DNA of 64,000 nucleotides, taken from Cellulomonas sp. HZM (GTDB taxonomy: Bacteria > Actinomycetota > Actinomycetes > Actinomycetales > Cellulomonadaceae). Of this stretch, positions 38,209-46,987 are shown piece after piece (position 1 is the stretch's first letter; the number at the start of each line of letters is the position of its first letter). The translations under genes and the position numbers were made by a program. Below the pieces are notes generated by a model. It saw only the letters and a list, made by a program, of their open reading frames with translations, did no database searches and was not told where the DNA came from. The stretch spans positions 120,029 to 184,028 of the forward strand of contig NZ_JEOE01000004.1 of NCBI RefSeq assembly GCF_000708885.1. Direction: 5' to 3'.

Positions 38209-38542
38209 CGCTCTCCTCCTCCCGTCGTCCGTCCCCGACCGCCCTTCGGCCGGGTCCACCTCCGTCGCGAGCGCGCGCACCGACCGGCGCGCAGCCCGAC
38301 GACCGCGGGGGACACCCCGTCGTGCGGGACGTCGCAGACCGCGACCGCCGTGGTGGCCGCACGCCGGCCGGCAGAGATCGGGAATCGAACCCGAGCGCTG
38401 TACAGGCGCTGCTCCAGAGGCAGTTGCTCGATGGGCTTCGACGCAGGACCCGCGACGGTCACACCGTCCGGCTGCTCGGCCCGAGCGTGGACGACCGTAC
38501 GACGAGGCCGTCGGGCGCGTCATCGCATTAATGTCCGCGGCG
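38209..38542. other. Intergenic region, 334 bp, with a tRNA-like T-arm
   Basis: On the minus strand TCGGGTTCGATTCCCGA (around 38371-38387) is a perfect T-stem and T-loop, preceded by AGCGC-CTGTACA-GCGCT, which folds as an anticodon-like arm. There is no variable loop and no matching 5' acceptor half, so it is not an intact tRNA. It may be a decayed tRNA or an old integration scar. Otherwise no gene was seen. Confidence 0.4.
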
Positions 38543-38677
38543 TCAGCCCTGCGCGCCGACGACCTCGCGGATCAAGCCGGTCGCCTCGGCGTGGTCCTGG
38601 ACCCGGTGCCCGGCACCGTCGAGCTCCACGTGCCGAGCACCCGCACGGACGAGCGCATCCGCGATCTCGTCGTACAT
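38543..38677 (-). pseudogene. Alpha/beta-hydrolase C-terminal remnant
   Basis: 44-codon frame ending GARHVELDGAGHRVQDHAEAT then a stop. This is the catalytic-His end of alpha/beta hydrolases (G-A-G-H-x-x-Q-D-H). No nucleophile elbow or earlier part precedes it, so it is a fragment, not a small gene. It lies between the tRNA-like fragment and a toxin-antitoxin module, which suggests past rearrangement here. Confidence 0.6.
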
Positions 38678-38732
38678 CGTCGCGGATCCACCACGCGCCC
38701 GGCGTCGTGCAAGGACTGTCTCATCAGCGCGG

Positions 38733-38749
38733 GCATGCTTCGAGCATGC
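38733..38749. promoter_or_regulatory. FitAB-type autoregulatory operator
   Basis: GCATGCT-TCG-AGCATGC, perfect 7-bp arms with 3-nt spacer, 13 bp before the antitoxin ATG. Position and symmetry fit binding of a ribbon-helix-helix antitoxin dimer pair. Confidence 0.75.
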
Positions 38750-38762
38750 TACGGTCATGCCC

Positions 38763-39017
38763 ATGGCCACCCTGCAGGTGAAGAATCTCCCCGACGAGCT
38801 GCACACACAGCTGTCCGCACGTGCCCGCAGGCAAGGAGTCACGATGACGGAGTACGTGACCCAGTTGCTGCGCCGCGATCTCGGTCGTCCGTCGATGGAT
38901 GAGTGGTTGGCGGCTCACCCGCCTGCAGCAGTCCGCCGAACGATCGATGTCGCCGCGGCCCTCGACGACGTACGCGTGGAGTACGCGCCTGACGCACCCA
39001 TCTCTTCGCCGGCGTGA
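38763..39017 (+). CDS. FitA/VapB-type ribbon-helix-helix antitoxin
   Basis: 84 aa. MATLQVKNLPDELHTQLSAR is the ribbon-helix-helix DNA-binding domain of FitA-like antitoxins, followed by TEYVTQLLRRDLGRPSMDEW and a C-terminal toxin-binding tail (VRVEYAPDAP). ATG 38763 is taken; ATG 38757 adds two residues. The stop overlaps the toxin start by 4 nt (GTGA). A palindromic operator lies just upstream. Confidence 0.9.
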   Translation: MATLQVKNLPDELHTQLSARARRQGVTMTEYVTQLLRRDLGRPSMDEWLAAHPPAAVRRTIDVAAALDDVRVEYAPDAPISSPA

Positions 39018-39406
39018 GGGTCGTCCTCGACGCGAGCGTGGCCGTCCACGCGCTCATCCCTGGCCCGCTCCAGAGGATCGCGCGCGCACGCCTGGCCGGG
39101 TCTGAACCCCTCGCTCCTGCACTGATCGACACGGAGGTCCTGTCTGCCGTCGCGCGACTCGAGCGATCCGGAGCCCTGACCAGCGCGGAGGCTTCGGACG
39201 CGGTCGACGCGTGGTCCACGTTCCCGTGCGACCGCGTGCATCACGTCGACCTGCTCCGTCACGTCTGGGCGGAGCGCGGCAGGCTCAGGGTCGCGGACGC
39301 CTTCTACGTGGCCGTGGCTCGCGCGACCGATGCACCGCTGCTCACGGCCGACCTTCGTCTCGCGTCAGCCGTCGGCGTCGGGGTATCAGTCCTGGTCATC
39401 CGCTGA
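39014..39406 (+). CDS. PIN-domain toxin (VapC/FitB type)
   Basis: 130-aa PIN-domain RNase. Acidic residues Asp6 (RVVLDASVAVH), Glu in DTEVLSAVARLE, Asp in LRVADAFYVAVA and Asp in LLTADLRLA complete the active site. The GTG start overlaps the antitoxin stop. Converges with the P-loop kinase gene, sharing 11 bp. The second VapBC-like module in the window; the first is at 13082-13746, with little similarity in the antitoxins. Confidence 0.9.
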   Translation: MRVVLDASVAVHALIPGPLQRIARARLAGSEPLAPALIDTEVLSAVARLERSGALTSAEASDAVDAWSTFPCDRVHHVDLLRHVWAERGRLRVADAFYVAVARATDAPLLTADLRLASAVGVGVSVLVIR

Positions 39407-39887
39407 CGTCGCCGCTCGCTCTGAGCGTCCCGTCGACGACGACGAGCGGGCCCTCGTCGGGCGTCGGGCGCTCGAAGCCGTCGAGGTAGGCGAGCGCGCG
39501 GTCGGGTCGGACCGGGACGTCGTGCGGCCCTTCCCCGGTCCGTCGGGCGAGCCGCGCCAGGACGACCTCGCGCGGGGTGTCGAGGACGTGCACGACCGGC
39601 ACGATGCCCGCCGGCGCGAGGAGCTCGCGGTAGGCGTCGCGCGAGGCGCGGGACCAGAACGACGAGTCGACGACGACGTCCCGACCCTCCGCGACGAGGG
39701 CGAGGAGGGTCGCGTGCAGGTCGGCGTGGACCGCGGCGGCGACCGTCGCCGGGAGCGGGTGGTCGCGATGCCCGAGCTCCCACGCCCGCTCGTCGAACGC
39801 GAGCCGGACGTAGCCGTCGCGCTCGAGGCGCGCCGCCGCGGTGGACTTGCCCGCGCCGGCGGGTCCACACATCAGCACGACCGTCAC
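39396..39887 (-). CDS. P-loop NTPase, AAA_33/zeta-like small kinase
   Basis: 163 aa. Walker A GPAGAGKST (residues 8-16) in VVLMCGPAGAGKSTAAARLE, an LID/helical region with VVVDSSFWSRASRD and a base-binding ending RPTPDEGPLVVVDGTL. The fold is that of small nucleotide or aminoglycoside-type kinases (AAA_33). Zeta-toxin relatives share it but there is no antitoxin here. The end overlaps the PIN toxin 3' end, convergent. GTG start 39887 preceded by GAGAGGGG at suitable spacing. Confidence 0.8.
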   Translation of the reverse strand: MTVVLMCGPAGAGKSTAAARLERDGYVRLAFDERAWELGHRDHPLPATVAAAVHADLHATLLALVAEGRDVVVDSSFWSRASRDAYRELLAPAGIVPVVHVLDTPREVVLARLARRTGEGPHDVPVRPDRALAYLDGFERPTPDEGPLVVVDGTLRASGDVSG

Positions 39888-39976
39888 GTCGCCCCTCTCG
39901 TCGGGCCGAGCCTAGGTCCGCGGGCGTCCCAGGTCTTGACTTCGGCGAACGATCGGACAACTCTGGGCAAACCCCT

Positions 39977-39992
39977 AGTGACACGAGTCACT
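39977..39992. promoter_or_regulatory. Candidate operator upstream of the GH81 gene
   Basis: AGTGAC-ACGA-GTCACT, perfect 6-bp arms with a 4-nt spacer, about 61 bp before the GH81 ATG. A TTGACT -35-like box lies upstream at 39936. It is unlike the CG-centred operator of the GH16 gene, so a different regulator may act here. Confidence 0.5.
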
Positions 39993-40053
39993 CGGTCGAG
40001 CCGGGCGCAACGACGCGCTCCGCCGGCCGCGCACCCTGACGACGGAGTCCCCT

Positions 40054-43000
40054 ATGCACAACGGCGTGCCATCGAACCCGACCCAGCGGCCCACGCGCCG
40101 GAGCCGATCGACCCGAGCGACGCGGCGATCCGTCGTCGGGGGTGCGGTGATCGCCGCGATGCTTGCGGTGCTCACGCCGCTGCTCGTCACCACCTCGGCC
40201 GGCGCGGTGTCGGTGGGGTCAGGCAGCTACGCCGAGGGCACACCCGCCGGCGGCGCCGTCCCGACCGAGTGCAACGGCACGCCCGTGACGAACCCGCGCG
40301 CGCACGTCACCGCGAGCTTCCCCGCCGGTGCGATCCCCACCAACGACTGGTGGACGTCGCTGCTGTGGCGCAAGTTCGACTGCGCGTCGATCTCCGAGAA
40401 CCTCATGGCGCACCCGCTGTCGTTCCACGCGTACACGAACGGCCTCGGCGTGAGCTACCCGACGACCCCGACGATCTCCGGCACGGCGACCGGCGTGGGC
40501 GAGTACCACTACCCGTACGCCGAGGACTTCCGCCTGGGCATCGCAGGCCTGTCGTCGGACGGGAAGGTCGACGGCTACTCCGACTGGACCGTGAGCGAGC
40601 TGTGGAGCAGCGGCTCGAACAGCCTGCGCACCACGTTCGGGCACGGCCTGCCGTTCGTCTACGCGACGAAGACCGGCGGCAACGCGACGCTCACCGGCAG
40701 CGCCGCCCCCACGGTGTGGAGCAACGCGAACGCCGCGGTCGGCTTCACGCTCAACGGGCACGACTACGCCGCGTTCGGCCCCACGGGCTCCACGTGGACG
40801 GTGTCCGGCAGCACGATCAGCTCGGCCCTGAACGGCAGCACGTTCTTCTCGGTGGCTGTGCTCCCGACGACGTCGAGCAGCAGCAACGCCGACCGCGTCG
40901 CCGCGCTCAACGCCTACGCGCCGTACGCGCACAACCACGTCACGGGCACCAAGGTCTCGTGGTCGTACGACGAGGCGACGGCGAAGATGACCGCGACGTA
41001 CGCGTTCACCACGACCGCACGCCAGGGCAGCGGCACGGGCACCGTCTTCGCGCTGTACCCGCACCAGCGCGACCACCTCAGCGGGACGACGCTCAGCGGC
41101 TACTCGTACACGTCGCCGAGGGGCCCGATGAAGGTCGTCGTCGGCGCCTCGCAGTTCCAGACCGTCACGCCGTTCAACGGTGTGCTCCCGCAGCTCGCCA
41201 ACACGGGCTTCGCCGCCGGCTCGGCGGACGCGACCCAGCTCAACGGGTACGTGAACAGCGTCGCGTCCGGGGACCCCTTCGCTGGCTTCGGCGACGACAC
41301 GTACTGGACCGGCAAGGCCTTCGGCCGCATCGCGCAGGTGGTGCAGATCGCAAACGCCACCGGCAACACGTCCGCGCGCGACAGCCTGCTCGCATCCCTC
41401 AAGACGCGGATGACGGACTGGATGACCGCCTCGCCCGGCGAGACGACCCGGTCGTTCTGGTACAACTCCGCGTGGGGCACCCTGATCGGCTACCCGGCCT
41501 CCTACGGCTCGGACACCGACCTCAACGACCACCACTTCCACTACGGCTACTACGTGGTCGGCGCCGCGACCCTCGCGGAGTTCGACCCCGCGTGGGCGGC
41601 CGACTCCGCATACGGCGGCATGGTCAACACGATGATCAAGGACGCCGCCAACTGGGACCGGAGCGACACCCGATTCCCGTTCCTGCGCGACTTCGACGTC
41701 TACGCCGGCCACGACTGGGCATCCGGGCACGGCGCGTTCGGCGCGGGCAACAACCAGGAGTCGTCGTCCGAGGGCATGAACTTCGCCAGCGGGCTCGTCC
41801 AGTGGGGTCAGGCCACAGGCAACAAGGCCGTCCGTGACCTCGGCATCTACCTCTACACGACGCAGGCGTCGGCCATCGAGAACTACTGGTTCGACACCGA
41901 CGACGAGGCGTTCCCCGCCGCGTTCGGCCACTCGACGGTCGGCATGGTGTGGGGCGACGGCGGCGCGTACTCGACGTGGTTCAGCGCCGACCCCGAGATG
42001 ATCCAGGGCATCAACCTGCTGCCCTCGACGGGCGGCCACCTGTACCTCGGCTACGACCCGGCGTACGTGAAGCGCAACCTCGCCGAGCTCGAACGCAACA
42101 ACGGCGGGCCGGCCACCGTGTGGCAGGACATCATCTGGGAGTTCCAGGCGCTCGCGGACGCCCCGACGGCGCTCTCGCAGTTCCGCGCGCAGGCCTCGTC
42201 GTACACGCCCGAGGAGGGCGAGTCGAGGGCGCACACGTTCTACTGGCTCAAGAACCTCGCGGGCCTCGGGACGGTCGACCGGTCGGTCACGGCGAACACA
42301 CCGCTGCACGCGGTGTTCGTCAAGGACGGTGTGCGGACCTACCAGGCGGCCAACGTGGGCTCGACGCCGATCACCGTGACGTTCTCGAACGGCGTGACGC
42401 TGTCCGTACCGGCCCGCTCGGTGGCCAGCTCGAGCGGCACCGCCCCGACGGACACCACGCCGCCGTCGACGCCGACCGGCCTCGCCGCGTCCGGGACGAC
42501 GAGCACCTCGACGAAGCTGGCGTGGAACGCGTCCACGGACGACGTCGGCGTGACCGGGTACGAGGTGCTGCGCGGCGGGTCGGTGGTCGGGACGACGACC
42601 GGGACCACCTACACCGCGACCGGCCTGTACGCCTCGACGACGTACTCGTTCACGGTCCGGGCGTACGACGCGGCAGGCAACCGGTCCGCCGCGAGCAGCG
42701 CGGTCTCGGTCACGACACCCGGCTCCAGCGACACCACGGCACCGAGCGTGCCGACCGGGCTGTCCGCGTCGGGCACCACCTCGTCGTCGACGACGCTCAC
42801 GTGGAACGCGTCCACCGACGACGTCGGCGTGACCGGGTACGAGGTGCTGCGCGGCGGGTCCGTCGTCGGGACGACGACGGCGCGCACGTACACCGCGACC
42901 GGGCTGTCCGCATCGACGACGTACTCGTTCACGGTCCGGGCGTACGACGCGGCAGGCAACCGGTCCGCCGCCAGCAGCGCGGTCTCGGTCACGACGGCCG

Positions 43001-43422
43001 GCACGACGACCGGTCGCGACGCGACCTCCCGGATCGAGGCCGAGTCGTACGACGGGATGGCCGGCGTCGCGACCGAGAGCACGTCCGACACCGGGGGCGG
43101 CCTGGACGTGGGGTGGATCGGCAACGGCGACCACGTGCGGTTCGACTCGGTGAACTTCGGCTCGTCGGCGAAGCGGACGTTCACCGCCCGCGTCGCATCC
43201 GGCGCAGCAGGTGGCGTCAGCGGGCTCGTGAACGTCCGGCTCGACAGCCTCACCGGCCCGTCGATCGGCAGCTTCGCGATCGCCAGCACCGGCGGCTGGC
43301 AGACGTGGCAGACCGTGCCCGCCAACATCACCGACACCACGGGCACGCACACCGTCTACCTGACGTTCGACTCCGGGCAGCCCGCCGACTTCGTGAACCT
43401 CAACTGGTTCACGTTCAGCTGA
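40054..43422 (+). CDS. Secreted GH81 endo-beta-1,3-glucanase with FN3-FN3-CBM6
   Basis: 1122-aa extracellular laminarinase-type enzyme. Signal region about 1-50 with a long Arg-rich N-part, hydrophobic VVGGAVIAAMLAVLTPLLV and cleavage near TTSAGA. The GH81 catalytic domain covers roughly 60-790, with conserved blocks TDLNDHHFHYGYYVVGAATL and NNQESSSEGMNFASG, which hold the catalytic Asp and Glu residues of this inverting family. Two fibronectin-III domains (about 803-888, 892-983) link to a C-terminal CBM6 (about 987-1122, SRIEAESYDGMAGVATEST). GGAG 6-7 nt before the ATG. Converges on a LacI regulator with a 7-bp gap. Confidence 0.93.
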   Translation: MHNGVPSNPTQRPTRRSRSTRATRRSVVGGAVIAAMLAVLTPLLVTTSAGAVSVGSGSYAEGTPAGGAVPTECNGTPVTNPRAHVTASFPAGAIPTNDWWTSLLWRKFDCASISENLMAHPLSFHAYTNGLGVSYPTTPTISGTATGVGEYHYPYAEDFRLGIAGLSSDGKVDGYSDWTVSELWSSGSNSLRTTFGHGLPFVYATKTGGNATLTGSAAPTVWSNANAAVGFTLNGHDYAAFGPTGSTWTVSGSTISSALNGSTFFSVAVLPTTSSSSNADRVAALNAYAPYAHNHVTGTKVSWSYDEATAKMTATYAFTTTARQGSGTGTVFALYPHQRDHLSGTTLSGYSYTSPRGPMKVVVGASQFQTVTPFNGVLPQLANTGFAAGSADATQLNGYVNSVASGDPFAGFGDDTYWTGKAFGRIAQVVQIANATGNTSARDSLLASLKTRMTDWMTASPGETTRSFWYNSAWGTLIGYPASYGSDTDLNDHHFHYGYYVVGAATLAEFDPAWAADSAYGGMVNTMIKDAANWDRSDTRFPFLRDFDVYAGHDWASGHGAFGAGNNQESSSEGMNFASGLVQWGQATGNKAVRDLGIYLYTTQASAIENYWFDTDDEAFPAAFGHSTVGMVWGDGGAYSTWFSADPEMIQGINLLPSTGGHLYLGYDPAYVKRNLAELERNNGGPATVWQDIIWEFQALADAPTALSQFRAQASSYTPEEGESRAHTFYWLKNLAGLGTVDRSVTANTPLHAVFVKDGVRTYQAANVGSTPITVTFSNGVTLSVPARSVASSSGTAPTDTTPPSTPTGLAASGTTSTSTKLAWNASTDDVGVTGYEVLRGGSVVGTTTGTTYTATGLYASTTYSFTVRAYDAAGNRSAASSAVSVTTPGSSDTTAPSVPTGLSASGTTSSSTTLTWNASTDDVGVTGYEVLRGGSVVGTTTARTYTATGLSASTTYSFTVRAYDAAGNRSAASSAVSVTTAGTTTGRDATSRIEAESYDGMAGVATESTSDTGGGLDVGWIGNGDHVRFDSVNFGSSAKRTFTARVASGAAGGVSGLVNVRLDSLTGPSIGSFAIASTGGWQTWQTVPANITDTTGTHTVYLTFDSGQPADFVNLNWFTFS
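42514..42994 (+). repeat. Near-identical FN3-domain duplication
   Basis: The DNA encoding the first FN3 domain (about 42514-42715) recurs 279 bp later (about 42793-42994), with long identical stretches such as the segment encoding YSFTVRAYDAAGNRSAASSA. Offset 279 bp is 93 codons. A recent or gene-converted duplication. Confidence 0.85.
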
Positions 43423-43429
43423 CCGGGAG

Positions 43430-44413
43430 CTAGGTCGACGCCCGGACGACGACATGGAAGACGTCGTCCGGGCGCTCCGGCTCGTCCGCGCCGTCGAGCG
43501 CCGCCAGCACCGACGCGGCGAGGTACGTGGCCTGCGCGTCGATGTTCTGCCAGACGGTCGTGAGCGGCGGCGCGGCGAGGGCTGCGACCGGGACGTCGTC
43601 GACCCCGATGACCGCGATGTCGGCGGGGGCGGAAAGGCCCTCGGCGCGCAGCCCGGCGAGCACCGCGAGAGCGACCTCGTCGTTGTACGCCGCGACGGCC
43701 GTGACGGGCTCGTCGCCCGCACGCCACTCCTGCACCGCGGCGCTCGCGGAGGTCACGTCCAGCCCGACCGCCCGGACGGCAGGCGCGGGCAGACCCAGAC
43801 GCTCGCACGCCGCCGCCGCACCCGCGGCACGCCGGTCGGCGAACTCCGCCAGCCGCTCGTCGCTCGGCGCCGCGTACGCCAGCACCCGGTGCCCCCGCGC
43901 CGCGAGGTGCTCCACCTGCAGGCGACCGATCTCGCGCTGCGGGACGGAGAACGTGCCGGGCTCCGGGTCGGCGTCGAGCGTGCTGCCGACCACCTGGATG
44001 CCTGCCTGCCGCATCGCGTGCGCGTCGTCCGCCGCGAACGGCACCAGGCCCAGCACGGCACGCGGCGTCACGGCCCCCCACAGGTCCGCGAGCCGACGGG
44101 GCCCGCGGTCGTGGTGCACGAGCAGGGACAGCCCGCGCTCGGCGAGCTCCGCGGTGAGGTGGTCGAGCAGCGTGTCGATCACCGGCCCGACGGTCCAGTC
44201 CGGGAGCACCAGCAGCACGAGGTCGCTGCGCCCCCGGCGCAGGGCGCGCGCGGCCGCGGACGGGGTGTAGCCGAGGCGCTCGGCCGCCTCGCGCACGCGC
44301 TGCCGGGTGGCCTCCGGGATCGCGACGCCCGTCTTGCCGTTGAGCACGTAGCTCACCGTGGTGCGGGAGACGCCGCTCTCGCGGGCGACGTCGGCGCTGG
44401 TCAGGCGAGCCAT
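43430..44413 (-). CDS. LacI family transcriptional regulator
   Basis: 327-aa LacI/GalR repressor. N-terminal helix-turn-helix LTSADVARESGVSRTTVSYVLNGKTG, hinge helix PSAAARALRRGRS near residue 50-60, then a periplasmic-binding-protein-like sugar domain (VLLVLPDWTVGPVIDTLLDHL, VIGVDDVPVAALAAPPLTTVWQN). Next to a GH81 gene, so a glucan-oligosaccharide sensor is likely. The CG-centred palindrome before GH16 (5171-5186) is the expected kind of site. No such palindrome is visible near this gene. Confidence 0.9.
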   Translation of the reverse strand: MARLTSADVARESGVSRTTVSYVLNGKTGVAIPEATRQRVREAAERLGYTPSAAARALRRGRSDLVLLVLPDWTVGPVIDTLLDHLTAELAERGLSLLVHHDRGPRRLADLWGAVTPRAVLGLVPFAADDAHAMRQAGIQVVGSTLDADPEPGTFSVPQREIGRLQVEHLAARGHRVLAYAAPSDERLAEFADRRAAGAAAACERLGLPAPAVRAVGLDVTSASAAVQEWRAGDEPVTAVAAYNDEVALAVLAGLRAEGLSAPADIAVIGVDDVPVAALAAPPLTTVWQNIDAQATYLAASVLAALDGADEPERPDDVFHVVVRAST

Positions 44414-44581
44414 CTCGGCCCCGCTTGCCGCAGCCGGGCGCGCGCGGGCGAGTTCGGTGTCATGGCGCCAGCGTGCCGCAGTCGCCCGCCCGCCCGGAAG
44501 GGGCGCGCCGACTGCGCACGCGGCCCTCGCCGGCATGGGCGAGACTGCTTTGCAGCCACCCATCCCTGCAAGGAGGAACCC

Positions 44582-45646
44582 ATGCGCGCGACGGTCATCC
44601 ACGGCGAGCGGGACATCCGCGTCGAGACGGTCCCCGACCCGGAGATCCGGTTCGGCACCGACGCGGTCGTCCGCGTCGTCGCGGCGTGCGTGTGCGGCTC
44701 CGATCTGTGGCCGTACCGCGGCGTGACGCCGACGAAGCGACCGCACCGCATCGGGCACGAGTACGTGGGCGTCGTCGAGGAGGTCGGCGACGACGTGCGC
44801 GACGTGGCCGTCGGCGACTTCGTCATCGCACCGTTCTACGTGTGCGACGGCACGTGCGTGAACTGCCGCAACGGCGTCAGCACGTCATGCCTGCACGGCG
44901 GCTGGTGGGGCAGCCACGACGCCGAGGGCGCCTCGGCGGACGGTGGCCAGGGCGAGCGGGTGCGCGCCCCGTTCGCGGACGGCACGCTCGTCGTCGTCCC
45001 CGGCTTCGACCCGGACTCCGAGACCGGGCGCGCCCTCGTGCCGCACCTGCTGACGCTGTCCGACGTGATGTGCACGGGTCACCACGCGGCCGTCGCGGGC
45101 GGGGTGCGCGAGGGCTCGACCGTGGCCGTCGTCGGCGACGGAGCGGTGGGCCTGAGCGCGGTCGCCGCCGTGCGCCGGCTCGGCGCCGCACGCATCGTCG
45201 CGATGTCGCGCCACGATGACCGGCAGGCGCTCGCGCGCGAGCTCGGAGCCACCGACGTCGTGCCCGAGCGGGGCGACGAGGGCGTGGCGCGGCTCAAGGA
45301 GATGTTCGACGGCGTCGGGCCCGACGTGGTGCTCGAGTGCGTCGGGACCAAGGAGTCGATGGACCAGGCGCTGCGATCCGCCCGGCCGGGTGGCCAGGTG
45401 GGCTTCGTCGGCGTCCCGAACGGCGGCCCGGAGCTGCCCGTACGGACCATGTTCGACTCCAACGTGGGCGTCCGCGGCGGCGTGGCACCCGTACGCGGGT
45501 ACATCGAGGACCTGCTGCCCGAGGTGCTGGACGGCTCGCTGCGGCCCGGCATCGTGTTCGACCTCGAGCTGCCGCTCGAGCAGGCCGCCGAGGCGTACGC
45601 GGCAATGGACGAGCGGCGCGCGACGAAGGTGCTGCTGCGGCCGTAG
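44582..45646 (+). CDS. Zinc-dependent alcohol dehydrogenase
   Basis: 354-aa medium-chain dehydrogenase. Catalytic zinc Cys in ACVCGSDLWPY and His-Glu in IGHEYVG; structural zinc Cys in FYVCDGTCVNCRNGVSTSC. NAD motif VAVVGDGAVGLSAV. Similar in style to the threonine/sorbitol dehydrogenase branch used by actinobacteria against aldehydes. AAGGAGGAACCC precedes the ATG. Divergent from lacI, but 168 bp apart, and no shared operator is obvious. Confidence 0.9.
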   Translation: MRATVIHGERDIRVETVPDPEIRFGTDAVVRVVAACVCGSDLWPYRGVTPTKRPHRIGHEYVGVVEEVGDDVRDVAVGDFVIAPFYVCDGTCVNCRNGVSTSCLHGGWWGSHDAEGASADGGQGERVRAPFADGTLVVVPGFDPDSETGRALVPHLLTLSDVMCTGHHAAVAGGVREGSTVAVVGDGAVGLSAVAAVRRLGAARIVAMSRHDDRQALARELGATDVVPERGDEGVARLKEMFDGVGPDVVLECVGTKESMDQALRSARPGGQVGFVGVPNGGPELPVRTMFDSNVGVRGGVAPVRGYIEDLLPEVLDGSLRPGIVFDLELPLEQAAEAYAAMDERRATKVLLRP

Positions 45647-45669
45647 TGCCGAGGACGGCCCGCCTCGCG

Positions 45670-45927
45670 TCAGGCGGCTCGGTCCATGTGGACCGCGCGT
45701 GCCGTCCAGGTCGGCTCGGCGAGCGGCCGGGTCGCCGTCGGGGCGTCGTGCCCGACGAGAGCCGCCACGTCGGCGGCTGTGCGGCGCGCGTCGGCGTCAC
45801 GCTCGTCGGCCGCCACCGCGCCGGCGGACCGGCGGGCGAAGGGGTCCCACCGCGTCGTGCGCAGCGCGAGCACGACGAACGGCGAGGCGATCACGAGGGC
45901 TGCGATGACAGTCACGATGGTGTCCAT
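45670..45927 (-). CDS. Small single-pass membrane protein
   Basis: 85 aa: MDTIVTVIAALVIASPFVVL is one membrane helix, then a basic/acidic cytoplasmic tail (RTTRWDPFARRSAGAVAADERDADARRTAADV) with no recognisable domain. ATG 45927 is preferred to 45951. Converges with the alcohol dehydrogenase gene. Function unknown. Confidence 0.55.
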   Translation of the reverse strand: MDTIVTVIAALVIASPFVVLALRTTRWDPFARRSAGAVAADERDADARRTAADVAALVGHDAPTATRPLAEPTWTARAVHMDRAA

Positions 45928-45976
45928 GCGGCCACTCTCGTCGGGCCGCACGACGCCGACGAGTGGCAGCCACGAC

Positions 45977-45989
45977 GTTGACCGTCAAC
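45977..45989. promoter_or_regulatory. Candidate operator upstream of the AraC-type regulator
   Basis: GTTGAC-C-GTCAAC, perfect 6-bp arms around one base, 23 bp before the ATG of the GlxA-type gene. It is also close to the small membrane gene start on the other strand (49 bp). Confidence 0.45.
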
Positions 45990-46012
45990 ATCCTGCCAAG
46001 TAGTCTGGCGCG

Positions 46013-46969
46013 ATGCTGCGCAGCGTCGGGGTCCTGCTCGTGGACGGTCTCGCCATGTTCGAGTTCGGGGTCGTGTGCGAGGTGTTCGGCATCGACCGGA
46101 CCGACGAGGGCGTGCCGGCGTTCGACTTCCGCGTCGCCGGGGTCGAGGCAGGCGGCACGATCCGGTCGGGCATCGGCGTCGACCTCGTCACCCCGCACGG
46201 CCTCGACGCGCTCGACGACGTCGACCTGGTCGCCGTCCCCGCGACCGTCGTGCGCGACGAGTACGAGCCCGCGGTGCTCGACGCCGTCCGCCGCGCGCAC
46301 GCGCGTGGAGCGACGATCGTGTCGGTGTGCTCGGGCGCGTTCGTGCTCGCCGCCGCAGGGATCCTCGACGGCCGCGTCGCGACCACGCACTGGCGGCACG
46401 CGGCCGAGCTGTCCGAGCGCTTCCCCGAGGTCACGGTGGACCCCGACGTGCTGTTCGTCGACGACGGCCAGATCGTCACGAGCGCCGGCACCGCGGCGGG
46501 CATCGACGCGTGCCTGCACATCGTCCGGCGCGAGCTCGGCAGCTCCGTGGCCAGCACCATCGCCCGCCGCATGGTGGTCCCGCCGCAGCGTGACGGCGGG
46601 CAGCGCCAGTTCATCCCGCAGCCCGTGCCCGAGTGCTCCGACGACTCGCTGCGGCACGTGCTCGAGTGGGTGCAGGGCTCGCTCGCCGACGACCACACGG
46701 TCGACACGCTCGCGGCCCGCGCGCTCATGTCGTCGCGCACGTTCGCGCGCCGGTTCGCCGCCGAGACCGGCACCACGCCCATGCGCTGGCTCACGAGCCA
46801 GCGGGTCCAGCACGCGCAGCGGCTGCTCGAGGAGACCGGTCTGGACGTCGAGGAGGTCGCGCGCGAGTGCGGGTTCGGGTCCGCGGCGCTGCTGCGGCAC
46901 CACTTCCGCCGCGTCGTCGGCATCCCGCCCCTCGACTACCGCACCGCGTTCCGCGCGGACGTCGCCTGA
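46013..46969 (+). CDS. GlxA-type AraC regulator (DJ-1/PfpI plus HTH)
   Basis: 318 aa. N-terminal DJ-1/PfpI-like domain (about 1-170) with the elbow VSVCSGAFVLAAAGILDG (Cys in the nucleophile position); C-terminal AraC HTH (about 215-315): VDTLAARALMSSRTFARRFAAETGTTPMRWL and EEVARECGFGSAALLRHHFRRVVGIPP. Relatives respond to amino acids, amides or polyamines and control catabolic or transporter genes. Candidate target is the neighbourhood at 46988-48237 or distant genes; undecided. Confidence 0.9.
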   Translation: MLRSVGVLLVDGLAMFEFGVVCEVFGIDRTDEGVPAFDFRVAGVEAGGTIRSGIGVDLVTPHGLDALDDVDLVAVPATVVRDEYEPAVLDAVRRAHARGATIVSVCSGAFVLAAAGILDGRVATTHWRHAAELSERFPEVTVDPDVLFVDDGQIVTSAGTAAGIDACLHIVRRELGSSVASTIARRMVVPPQRDGGQRQFIPQPVPECSDDSLRHVLEWVQGSLADDHTVDTLAARALMSSRTFARRFAAETGTTPMRWLTSQRVQHAQRLLEETGLDVEEVARECGFGSAALLRHHFRRVVGIPPLDYRTAFRADVA

Positions 46970-46987
46970 CCCGTCCGCCGGCGGCGG

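Noticed and set aside
38365..38440. Intact tRNA on the minus strand
   Set aside because: T-arm is perfect but the variable loop is missing and no 5' acceptor half pairs with the 3' end.
39936..39964. Promoter of the GH81 gene (TTGACT then AACTCT)
   Set aside because: The -10 box is poor; listed only as context of the candidate operator.
40219..43722. 1167-codon frame antisense to GH81
   Set aside because: Arg/Val/Gly-rich, no motifs, opposite to a recognised catalytic domain.
44414..44581. LacI auto-operator between lacI and the alcohol dehydrogenase
   Set aside because: No palindrome with a central CG was found in this gap.
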